A stretch of DNA of 64,000 bases from Xanthomonas campestris pv. phormiicola (GTDB taxonomy: Bacteria; Pseudomonadota; Gammaproteobacteria; Xanthomonadales; Xanthomonadaceae), in NCBI GenBank assembly GCA_025666215.1, contig CP102593.1, positions 4,973,001-5,037,000 on the forward strand, read 5' to 3'. Below the pieces are notes generated by a model that saw nothing but the letters and a program-made list of their open reading frames with translations, was not told the origin of the DNA and made no database searches. A program made the position numbers and the translations under genes. This document shows, piece by piece, positions 8,215 to 16,231 of this stretch; within the stretch, counting starts at the first letter, position 1, and the number at the start of each line of letters is the position of its first letter.

Positions 8215-9585
8215 TCAGTCCCCAGCCACCGCGGCCTGCACCGGCCAAGCGCTCAATGCCGGCACCTCGGCCTGCACCTGCTGTGGGTCCAGCCGTGCCT
8301 GCAGCGCCGGCAACGCGAGCGCCAACGGACACCGCAGGCGGCCGCCGCAGCCCGGCAACGGCCAGCGCTGCTCGCGCAGGCCGTTGCCGTCGAAGCGGTT
8401 CTCGCGCAGCGCCTGCAGGGTCGGCACCACGCTGCGCAGTTGCAGGTAGTCGCGGCCGCCCTGCCGCACCAGCTCCAGCAGCAGCGCGCCGCCGGGCGGA
8501 TAGGCGTCGGGCTGGCCGGGCACCGTGCCCGGCACGTCGAGCAGGCCGGCCAGCTGCGCCAGGTTGGTGTCGTGGCCGAGCAGCACCAGCGCACGTGTCT
8601 GCGCCGGCGCCAACGGCGTCACCGTCGGGACCTGCCCGGCCGCGGACTGCAGCGTCGCCAGCAGATGCGCGAGCAGGTTGGAGCCACCGGCGCGCGCCGT
8701 CGGCAGGGCGCGCTTGCTGTGGTCGAAGGAGGCGTTGTGCAGCCCGATCAGGCGCTGCAGGGCGGCCGCGTCGGCGCGCCCCCACGCCACCTGCGCCAGC
8801 GGCAGGCCCTGCGCGTATTCCAGCATCAGGTTCTCGGCCAGGCTGCCGGCGCTCTTCAGCAGCTTGGCCGCCTGCGCGGGATCGTCCAGCCGTTGCGGAT
8901 CGTCCAGCCGCGGCCTGTCCTGGCTCGGCGCCTGCGCGGCGCAGGCACCGCCCTGGCACCCGGACAACACCTGCTGCAGCTCGCGCAGCCGCGCGCGCGT
9001 GGCCGCATCCGGATGCAGCGGCGCGGCCACCGCGTCGTCGTCCTTGCCGTCGCCCTTGTCCTTGCCGGCCGCGTAGTGGAACAGCGGATTGTTCTGCTCG
9101 GCCGGCAACGCCAGGTAGGTTGCGCGGCAATCCGGCTGCAGACCCGCGCCGAAAGCGGCAGCGCTGGCGTGGTTGCGCGGCGTGCTGTCGGCGATCAGTA
9201 CTACCTGCGCGGTAGCGCAGTCCGCTGCGAGCACGCCCTCGGCCAGCCAGCGCTGCCGAAAGCGCGCACCCAGCGCCTGCATCCCCGCCGCGCCATGTGC
9301 GGTGAGCATGCCCGGCGCCACCGGCCATTGCGGCCATGGCTGCGCTGCGTACCTGGCCAGCGCTTGCGGATCCTGGGTCGGCGCGCGCACGCCGTGGCGC
9401 ATCACCACGATCGCCAGGCGCACGTCGGCCGCTGCGTGCGCATGGGTGGCAGCGGAAGTGTCAGCTGGCGATCGCGCCGCCGCGGCCGGCACTGCGGCCG
9501 CGGCCAGCATCAGCAGCGCGGCCGCGCGCTGCAGGCGCCGCGCGCGCGTGGCGGCGATGCCGCGCGTTTCGATGGAGATCTGCAT
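8215..9585 (-). CDS. Secreted histidine acid phosphatase (phytase / glucose-1-phosphatase-like)
   Basis: 456 residues. A signal peptide (AALLMLAAAAVPAAAA) exports it to the periplasm. The catalytic RHGVRAP motif spans residues 63-69, and the proton-donor HD motif sits in LLGHDTNLAQLAG near residue 338. Both are diagnostic of histidine acid phosphatases of branch 2. Length and order match AppA/Agp enzymes that release phosphate from phytate or sugar phosphates. The ATG at 9585 lies 10 bp after the stop of the TonB receptor, so the two are co-transcribed. With the FecI/FecR pair upstream, this suggests dephosphorylation of a substrate that the receptor imports. The true substrate is inferred. 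Confidence 0.9.
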   Translation of the reverse strand: MQISIETRGIAATRARRLQRAAALLMLAAAAVPAAAARSPADTSAATHAHAAADVRLAIVVMRHGVRAPTQDPQALARYAAQPWPQWPVAPGMLTAHGAAGMQALGARFRQRWLAEGVLAADCATAQVVLIADSTPRNHASAAAFGAGLQPDCRATYLALPAEQNNPLFHYAAGKDKGDGKDDDAVAAPLHPDAATRARLRELQQVLSGCQGGACAAQAPSQDRPRLDDPQRLDDPAQAAKLLKSAGSLAENLMLEYAQGLPLAQVAWGRADAAALQRLIGLHNASFDHSKRALPTARAGGSNLLAHLLATLQSAAGQVPTVTPLAPAQTRALVLLGHDTNLAQLAGLLDVPGTVPGQPDAYPPGGALLLELVRQGGRDYLQLRSVVPTLQALRENRFDGNGLREQRWPLPGCGGRLRCPLALALPALQARLDPQQVQAEVPALSAWPVQAAVAGD

Positions 9586-9595
9586 GGCGCCGGCC

Positions 9596-12103
9596 TCAGA
9601 ACTTCAGCGACAGGTCGAGGAACACGCCGCGTCCGGCCAGGCCGAAGTACAGCGGCTGGTTGTCGGAGGAGCGGGTGCCGGCGTAGCCGATCAGGGCATG
9701 CCGATCGAGCAGGTTGTTGACGTCCATGCTGATCGAATAGCCCTTCAGACCGTAGGGGCCCTGCGTGCTGCGATAGCCCAGCGCCGCATCCAGGCTGGCG
9801 TAGCCGCCCAGGCGCTGGTCGTTGCCGAACACGGTGGCGCCGCTGGCGTTCGTGGTGTTGTCCACGCCGTACTGCGCGCCGACCACCTTCTCCATCAGCG
9901 AACCGAAGTAGCCGGTGCCGCTGTTGTACAGCAGGCCCAGCGCCGCGGTCACGTGCGGGGTGCCGGCGACCTGGGTGCTGCTGTGCTTGTAGGTGGCCTC
10001 GTTGTAGCTGGCGTTGGCGTACAGGCTCAGCGTCGGCGTCAACGCGTAGGTGGCCTCGGCCTCGGCACCGCGGTACACCGCGCCGCCGCCGTTGACGTAG
10101 GCGCTCTCGGTGCCGCTGTCGGTGGCGACCAGGGTCTGGCTGATGTAGTTGCTGAAATCGATGTAGTAGACGTCGGCGCCGAAGGTCAGGCCGCGCGCGG
10201 CGTAGCTGGTGCCGAGCTGGTAATTGCTGGTCAGCTCCGGCTGCAGGCCGCGGCTGCCGTTGAGTTCGATCACGTCGATCGGCGGCGCCAGGAAGCCGCG
10301 CGCGGCCTGCACGTAGCCGCTCCAGTGCTCGCTGAAGGCGTCGTGCAGGCTCAGCGACGGCAGCGTCGCGTCGTAGCTGGCATGGGTGTAGGACGGTGCC
10401 GGCGGCGTGCTCTTGTTGAGCTGCGCGTCGAGCTCGCGCTGCACCCGCGAATAGCGCACGCCGGGGCTGAGGGTCAGCGTGTCGCTCAGCTTCCAGTCGT
10501 ACTGCACGTACGGCTGCAGCGTGTCGGTGCGGTCGTGCAGCTGGTAGTTGTACAGGTACCCGTACTTGGTGCCGCTGGTCGCACCGGTGCTCATGTCCAC
10601 CGGCAACTGCTCGCGCTCGTCCAGGTTGCGCTCCACCCACACGCCGGTCTGCAGTTGCCCCGGGCCCAGCTCGCGCGCCAGCCGCAGCACGTCGCCGAAG
10701 GCGTGGAAATCGTTGTCCGACAGCTTGCCGGGCACGTCCTTGGCCGACTTGGACAGCTTCTTGCCGGTGCTGGAGTAGAAGGTCACGCCATTGTCGGCGG
10801 CGCTCTCGCTGGTGGGGATGCTGCTCTTGGCGGCGGTGTGGTCGAAGCTGTTGTAGTAGACCTTGTTGTCCAGGTCCCAGTCGCCCAGGCGCGTGCTCAG
10901 GCCCAGATAGCTGAAGCTGGAGTAGTACGCGGCGCTGTTGTAGCCGGTGTAGTTCTGCAGGGTCGGATCGTCGCCCAGGCCGTAGCGCCAGCCGTGCTGT
11001 TGGATCTGCGCGCGGGTGGCGCCCTGCACGGTGTTCTGGTGCTCCTGGTTGTAGCTGCTGACGAAAGTCAGCGTGGTCGCCTCGCCCAGGTCGGTGATGG
11101 TCTTGACGAAGGCGTGCTCGCGACGGTCGTCGGTGCCCTTCAGGTAGGTGTCGCTGGCTTCCTTGGACAGGTCGGCGAACACGCGGGTGTTGCCGATGTG
11201 CTCGTCGGCGCTGACCCCGGTGGACCAGGTGTCCCAGCTGCCGCCGGTGGCGTACACGGTGACGCCGTCCACCGTGCCGGGATTGCGCGTGCGCAGCGCC
11301 AGGGTGCCGCCGAAGGTGGCGTTGCCGATGGTGGCGCCGCCGCCGGGGCCGCGGTCGATCTCGGCCTGGCCGAGCACGTGGTTGTTGAAGTAGGCCGACG
11401 TGGTGTGGTGCAGGTCGCTGGCGTCGCCGAACGGGATGCCGTCGAAGGTGATGTTGAACTGGCCGTCCTGGAAGCCGCGGATGCTGATGCCTTCGTTCTT
11501 GCCCAGGCCGGGACCTTCCGGCGAGGTGGTGACCACGCTCGGCGCGTACTTGATGATGTCGTCGTAGTTCGCGTTCAGGCGCAGGCCGTCGCGGATGAAG
11601 CGTTCGTCGATCACCGAGGTCGGCTGGCTCGCCTCCAGCGGCGCGGCGCTGGGCGCGAGCGTGTCGACGCTGTTGGCGGTGACGTTGATCGGCGCCAGTT
11701 CGCGCGGGCCGTCGTCGCGGTCGCCGTTGGCGGCCGCCGGCGTGGCCGCGGCATGCGGCGCGCGCGGAGCGGCGGCACTGCGTTGCGCCGGGGCGGCGCT
11801 GCGCACGATGCTGACCGTGCTCGGCGTCGGCATGCGGTAGTCCAGGCCGGTGCCGGCCAGCAGCTTCTGCAACTGCTGCGCCGGTGCCAGCCCGGCCGGC
11901 GCGCCGTTGCTGCGCTGCCCGGCCGCCAATGCCGGGTCGTACATCAGTTGCAGGCCGCTGTTGCGGGCAAACAGTTCCAGCGCCTGGTCCAGCGGCATCG
12001 GCGCGATCGCCGGTGCGGAGGCGGCGACGGGGGCCGACCACGCCGGCAGCGAAGAAGTGCTGCCGAGCAGCAGGGCGATGGAGACGACGAGCGTGTTGCG
12101 CAT
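9596..12103 (-). CDS. TonB-dependent outer-membrane receptor with N-terminal STN signalling domain
   Basis: 835 residues with signal peptide (MRNTLVVSIALLLGS). Residues about 35-105 form the secretin/TonB N-terminal domain (PLDQALELFARNSGLQL), which contacts a FecR-type anti-sigma factor. The plug follows (DDIIKYAPSVVTTSPEG, ISIRGFQDGQFNITFDGIPF). A barrel ends in the outer-membrane signature LDLSLKF. It is the transducer-type receptor of the sigma/anti-sigma pair immediately upstream. No siderophore biosynthesis gene is near, and the co-transcribed phosphatase makes an organic phosphate or its metal complex a better guess than a siderophore. Confidence 0.93.
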   Translation of the reverse strand: MRNTLVVSIALLLGSTSSLPAWSAPVAASAPAIAPMPLDQALELFARNSGLQLMYDPALAAGQRSNGAPAGLAPAQQLQKLLAGTGLDYRMPTPSTVSIVRSAAPAQRSAAAPRAPHAAATPAAANGDRDDGPRELAPINVTANSVDTLAPSAAPLEASQPTSVIDERFIRDGLRLNANYDDIIKYAPSVVTTSPEGPGLGKNEGISIRGFQDGQFNITFDGIPFGDASDLHHTTSAYFNNHVLGQAEIDRGPGGGATIGNATFGGTLALRTRNPGTVDGVTVYATGGSWDTWSTGVSADEHIGNTRVFADLSKEASDTYLKGTDDRREHAFVKTITDLGEATTLTFVSSYNQEHQNTVQGATRAQIQQHGWRYGLGDDPTLQNYTGYNSAAYYSSFSYLGLSTRLGDWDLDNKVYYNSFDHTAAKSSIPTSESAADNGVTFYSSTGKKLSKSAKDVPGKLSDNDFHAFGDVLRLARELGPGQLQTGVWVERNLDEREQLPVDMSTGATSGTKYGYLYNYQLHDRTDTLQPYVQYDWKLSDTLTLSPGVRYSRVQRELDAQLNKSTPPAPSYTHASYDATLPSLSLHDAFSEHWSGYVQAARGFLAPPIDVIELNGSRGLQPELTSNYQLGTSYAARGLTFGADVYYIDFSNYISQTLVATDSGTESAYVNGGGAVYRGAEAEATYALTPTLSLYANASYNEATYKHSSTQVAGTPHVTAALGLLYNSGTGYFGSLMEKVVGAQYGVDNTTNASGATVFGNDQRLGGYASLDAALGYRSTQGPYGLKGYSISMDVNNLLDRHALIGYAGTRSSDNQPLYFGLAGRGVFLDLSLKF

Positions 12104-12221
12104 GGGACGTGGCTACCGGAGGGGAAAGGAAGGCGGCCGTGCGCACGCAGCGCGACGACCATGCCTACCTAGGAGTGCCGCACAGCGCCGCGCGGCTACC
12201 GGTATTTGCATGAATTTTTTC

Positions 12222-13304
12222 TTACATCGGCGCCGGCGCGCTGCGGATCGTCACCGCCTGCGCGTCGCGGTGCACCTGCACGTTCGGCAGGCTGCCCAGG
12301 TAGGCGACGAAGGCTTCCGGATCGCGCAGGTGGAACACGCCGCTGATCCGGCGCGCGGCCAGCGCCGGATCGGCGATGCGCAGCGGCTGCGTGGTGTAGG
12401 CGTTGAACAGCCGCGCCACCTCGGCCACGCTGCGGTCGTGCACGCCGACCTGCGCCGGCAGCCAGGCGGTGGCGCCGGCGATGTCGGCATGCGCGTCCAG
12501 CCCCAGCAACCGGCCGTGCGGATCCAGCCGCGCCTGCTGGCCGCCGCCCAGGTCGGCCAGCTGCGCGCCCTCGCTGGGCAGCGCACTGTGCCGCCACCAC
12601 GGATGCGCGCCGCGCAGCACGTGCACGCGCCCCTGCAGCACGGTGACGCGGGTGCCGCCGGCGTGTTGGTCGACGCCGAACACGGTGCCGATGTCGCGCA
12701 GCACCAGGGTGCCGACGCTGACCCGCAGCGGCCGCGCCGGATCGTGGCCGAGATCGAACAGCGCCTTGCCGCGCAGCAGCGCGATGTCGCGGCGCTGCGC
12801 GCCGTAGCGCACCGCGATGGCGCTGCCGCGGTCCAGCCGCACCACGCTGCCGTCGGCCAGCGCGACGTCACGCCCGGCATCGGCGCCGGCGGCGTAGACC
12901 GTCGTCGCGACCGTATCCGGCGCCGCCAGCTGCGTGGTCATGCCGATCGCCGCCAGCGCGAGCACGGCTGCCAAGCCGAACGCCCAACGCCGGTTGCGCT
13001 TGCGTACCACCGGCGCCGCTCGCGGGCGCGGCGGCGCCGCGCGGCCGAGTTCGGGCCGCAACGGCACCACCACCGCGCCGCTGTGGCGCGCATGCGCGCA
13101 CAGCTGTTCGCTGCTGGCCTGCTGCGATTGCGCCGCGGCCTGCAGGTCCTGGTGCAGGTGCGCGATGCCCAGGTATTCGGCCACGTGGGTGGGCGATTGC
13201 CGCAGCCAGGCCAGGAACTCGGCCTGCTGCACCGGCGCCAGCGGCGCTTCGCGCTGGGCCAGGTACCAGGCCGCGGCGGCCGCCGCGATCGGCGACTCAC
13301 GCAT
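12222..13304 (-). CDS. FecR-family anti-sigma regulator
   Basis: 360 residues. The N-terminal DUF4880-like part (AAWYLAQREAPLAPVQQAEF, LAWLRQSPTHVAEYL) binds the sigma factor. One membrane helix follows near residues 125-140 (FGLAAVLALAAIGMTTQL). A periplasmic FecR domain (DVALADGSVVRLDRGSAIAV, LLRGKALFDL) and an STN-like C-terminus complete it. The start overlaps the sigma gene stop by 8 bp, so translation is coupled. It should hold FecI inactive until the receptor signals. Confidence 0.92.
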   Translation of the reverse strand: MRESPIAAAAAAWYLAQREAPLAPVQQAEFLAWLRQSPTHVAEYLGIAHLHQDLQAAAQSQQASSEQLCAHARHSGAVVVPLRPELGRAAPPRPRAAPVVRKRNRRWAFGLAAVLALAAIGMTTQLAAPDTVATTVYAAGADAGRDVALADGSVVRLDRGSAIAVRYGAQRRDIALLRGKALFDLGHDPARPLRVSVGTLVLRDIGTVFGVDQHAGGTRVTVLQGRVHVLRGAHPWWRHSALPSEGAQLADLGGGQQARLDPHGRLLGLDAHADIAGATAWLPAQVGVHDRSVAEVARLFNAYTTQPLRIADPALAARRISGVFHLRDPEAFVAYLGSLPNVQVHRDAQAVTIRSAPAPM

Positions 13305-13815
13305 AGCGCGCCATGCCCTGCCGGCACACCGCCAGACCCTTGATGATGTACTTCTTGACCATGTGGCTGGAGATCTGCAGCTGCTCGGCGATGTCCTGGT
13401 AGCCGAGTTCGTCGCGGTAGCGCAGCACCATCGCCGCGCGGCATTTCGGCGGCAGCCGCGCCATCAGTTCGGCCAGGCGCTGCCGGCGCTGCGCGCGATG
13501 CACCTGCGCATCGGCTTCGCACGGCACCGCCAACCGCTCCAGCACCTCGTCCAGGCAGGTGTCGCGCTGCGTGCTGCGCTGGTTGAGCAGCGCGTGCTCG
13601 CGCATCAGGTTGGCGGCGATGGTGAACAGATAGGCTTCCGGATTGGCGATCTCCGGCGCATGCGCCTCGCTGCGCTGCAGGCGCAACCACACTTCCTGCA
13701 CCAGGTCCTCGGCATCCCATGCCGCAGCGCGACGGCGCAGGAAATAGCGGCTGAGCGACGGCCGCCACTGCAGGAACAGCCGCGACAGCACCGGCAAGGG
13801 TTCGGGACGCACCAC
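13297..13815 (-). CDS. FecI-like ECF sigma factor
   Basis: About 172 residues. No ATG fits; GTG codons at 13815 and 13812 give the usual ECF length, while the open frame up to 14064 would add a non-conserved Arg-rich stretch overlapping the divergent AraC gene. Region 2 is visible as RYFLRRRAAAWDAEDLVQEV, and region 4 as LPPKCRAAMVLRYRDELGYQ with the helix-turn-helix IAEQLQISSHMVKKYI. It heads the FecI-FecR-receptor-phosphatase unit and should direct transcription of the receptor in response to ligand. Confidence 0.85.
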   Translation of the reverse strand: MVRPEPLPVLSRLFLQWRPSLSRYFLRRRAAAWDAEDLVQEVWLRLQRSEAHAPEIANPEAYLFTIAANLMREHALLNQRSTQRDTCLDEVLERLAVPCEADAQVHRAQRRQRLAELMARLPPKCRAAMVLRYRDELGYQDIAEQLQISSHMVKKYIIKGLAVCRQGMARYA

Positions 13816-14053
13816 GCGCTCGCAGGGTCGGAAAGGCCTGCGATGCTGGTCGCGGCAGATGACAGTCCGATGACGTTCGCGCAGCGCAGGCGCATCCGCC
13901 CGGCTGCCCCCCAGCCGGCATTCAGACACGCGGCGAGACCAGCCGCGTCCGCTCGATCGGCGACCATGGCGCGGCCGGCCCGCCCCACGCCCGCTCCGAT
14001 GGCGCGGCGGCAACCGCGCTAGGATCACAGGCGTCCTCGCCAGGAAAGCCCGC

Positions 14054-14818
14054 ATGTTTGCCACTTCGCTGCCGCTGCGCCTGCAGCGCTACGCCGCCGC
14101 CGGCACCATGCCCGGCCATGCGCACGATGACGCGTGGCTGTGCCTGGTGCTGGCCGGCAGCTACGAGGAGTCGATCCTGGGCCGGAGCCGGCGCCACGGG
14201 CCAGGCGATCTGCTGTTCTGCCCGGCCAATACGCCCCACAGCCAGCGCTTCGGTGCCGACGGCGCGTTCAAGCTGCTGCTGGCACCGCCGCCGCACTGGC
14301 TGGACTATCTGCGCGAGCGCGGCGTGGCATTGGCGCAGGCGCCGCACCTGCGCCGCTCGGCGCAGGCCTTGCGCATCGGTGCGCAGCTGCGCCTGGAGTA
14401 CGCGACCGGCGATGCCTACTCGGCGCTGGCGTGCGAAGGCCTGGCGCTGGAACTGCTTGCCAGCCTGGGCCGCGGCGAGACCGGGAACACGCCCGGCGCC
14501 GCACCGGCGTGGCTGCGCCGGGTCCGCCAATGCCTGGACGAGGCGCCCGCCGAGATCGCCGTGACCGACCTGGCGCGGATCGCGCAGCGCCACCCGGCGC
14601 ATGTCGCCCGCGCCTTTCGCGCGTGCTACGGCTGCACCCCCGGCGACTACCGGCGGCGCGCGCAGGCCGATCGCGCCGCCGCACTGCTGCGCGGATCGCG
14701 CCAGCCGCTGCTGGAGATCGCCCTGGCCTGCGGCTACGGCAGCGCGGCGCACTTCTCGCGCTCGTTCAAGGCCGCCTACGGCATGTCGCCCTCGCGCTAC
14801 CGGGACGGCAGCCGGTAG
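14054..14818 (+). CDS. AraC-family transcriptional regulator with cupin sensor domain
   Basis: 254 residues. The N-terminal cupin contains MPGHAHDDAWLCLVLAG and GPGDLLFCPANTPHSQRF, with histidines suited to ligand or metal binding. The C-terminal 100 residues hold two helix-turn-helix motifs (VTDLARIAQRHPAHVARAFR and LLEIALACGYGSAAHFSRSF), ending in the AraC signature MSPSRYR. It sits 147 bp upstream of the pirin gene on the same strand and is divergent from the ECF sigma gene. By position it most likely controls pirin, but the effector is unknown. Confidence 0.9.
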   Translation: MFATSLPLRLQRYAAAGTMPGHAHDDAWLCLVLAGSYEESILGRSRRHGPGDLLFCPANTPHSQRFGADGAFKLLLAPPPHWLDYLRERGVALAQAPHLRRSAQALRIGAQLRLEYATGDAYSALACEGLALELLASLGRGETGNTPGAAPAWLRRVRQCLDEAPAEIAVTDLARIAQRHPAHVARAFRACYGCTPGDYRRRAQADRAAALLRGSRQPLLEIALACGYGSAAHFSRSFKAAYGMSPSRYRDGSR

Positions 14819-14965
14819 ATGTCCTCGCCGCCGCATCGCCGCGGCCGGCGTTCCGTATGCGGGACAGGATGTCCTTCACACCGGCCTTCCGTTGCGTCGC
14901 TCCCGCCCCATATCGCAAGGATTGCCGCCTCCCTCTCAGCCGGCGTTCGCACGAAGGACCGCTTC

Positions 14966-16045
14966 ATGACCGACCCCGTCGTCCAGATCAAGCCGCTTGG
15001 CTTTCCATGGGAAACGATCGACCCATTCCTGTTCTGCGTCCACCACGCCGACGCCTACCCCGCCGGCAACGGCGCGATGGGCCCGGCGGCGTCGCTCGCG
15101 GGCCGCGCCATCGGCCAGGACTTCAGCCGCAAGGACGGCTGGAGCATGTATCACGGCGAGCGCATCCCCGGCTTTCCCGGCCACCCGCACCGCGGCTTCG
15201 AGACCGTGACCATCGTGCGCCAGGGCCTGATCGACCATGCCGATTCGCTCGGCGCGGCCGCACGCTTCGGCGCCGGCGACGTGCAGTGGGTGACGGCCGG
15301 GGCCGGCATCGTCCATTCGGAGATGTTCCCGCTGCTCGACAGCGCGGCGCCCAACCCGCTGGAACTGTTCCAGATCTGGCTCAACCTGCCGGCGCGCAGC
15401 AAGATGGTGGCGCCGCACTTCACCATGTTCTGGGCACAGGACGTGCCGCGCTTCAGCGCCACCGACGCCGCCGGCCGCACCACCGACGTGGCCTGCGTGG
15501 CCGGCCGCATCGGCCCGGTCGACGCCGCGCCCGGCAGCGCCGGCGGCCCGCTCGCGCCGCCACCGGATTCGTGGGCTGCGCAGGACGACGCCGACGTGGC
15601 CATCTGGACGATCCGCATGGCCCCCGGCGCACGCTGGACGCTGCCCGCCGCGCAAGGCCGGGGCACGCGCCGCAGCCTGTACTTCTTCAAGGGCGCAGCG
15701 GTGACCGTGGGTGGGCGCGAGGTGAGCAGCCATGCCGCCATCGAGTTGCGCGCCGACCAGCCGGTCGAACTGGTCAACGGCGATACGGCCGTGAGCGAGT
15801 TCCTGGTGCTGCAGGGCCGACCGATCGCCGAACCGGTGGCCCAGCATGGCCCCTTCGTGATGAACACCCAGGCCGAGATCGCACAGGCCATGGCCGACTA
15901 CCGCCGCACCCAGTTCGGCGGCTGGCCTTGGCAAGACGAGGCGCCGGTGCACGGCAGCGACCCGAACCGCTTCGCGCGACATCCGGATGGGCGCGAGGAG
16001 CGGCCGGCGCCGCACGCGACAGCAGCGGGCGACACCAGCGCTTAG
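14966..16045 (+). CDS. Pirin-family cupin protein
   Basis: 359 residues from ATG 14966, preceded by GAAGGA at 14953-14958; the open frame runs further upstream but is not conserved. The pirin metal-binding set is intact: H73 and H75 in GHPHRGFETVT, then H117 and E119 in GIVHSEM. The family covers redox-sensing iron proteins and quercetin 2,3-dioxygenases in the cytoplasm. At 359 residues it is longer than the common pirin length of about 230-300, with an extended C-terminus. It follows the AraC regulator and is probably in its regulon. Confidence 0.9.
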   Translation: MTDPVVQIKPLGFPWETIDPFLFCVHHADAYPAGNGAMGPAASLAGRAIGQDFSRKDGWSMYHGERIPGFPGHPHRGFETVTIVRQGLIDHADSLGAAARFGAGDVQWVTAGAGIVHSEMFPLLDSAAPNPLELFQIWLNLPARSKMVAPHFTMFWAQDVPRFSATDAAGRTTDVACVAGRIGPVDAAPGSAGGPLAPPPDSWAAQDDADVAIWTIRMAPGARWTLPAAQGRGTRRSLYFFKGAAVTVGGREVSSHAAIELRADQPVELVNGDTAVSEFLVLQGRPIAEPVAQHGPFVMNTQAEIAQAMADYRRTQFGGWPWQDEAPVHGSDPNRFARHPDGREERPAPHATAAGDTSA

Positions 16046-16231
16046 GCGCTGCCGGCGCCGGGCCGGTCATTGCGCGACAGGACCGACAACGCGCCGGCGC
16101 AGACCCGTGCTCCAGGCCGTGTGTCCATCGTCGCGCAGCTCGTGCAAGCATCGCGCAAGAATGCTGCTCGCGCGCAAGCAAGCGGCAGCGACCGGCTCTA
16201 CAGTCGCCGCTCCGGATTGCCGAGAACCGCC

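Noticed and set aside
9173..12172. Long + strand open frame opposite the TonB receptor
   Set aside because: Shadow of the receptor; Val/Ala/Gly/His-rich with no recognisable motif.
13816..14064. N-terminal extension of the ECF sigma factor to ATG 14064
   Set aside because: It would overlap the divergent AraC start, is Arg-rich and exceeds normal ECF length by about 80 residues.
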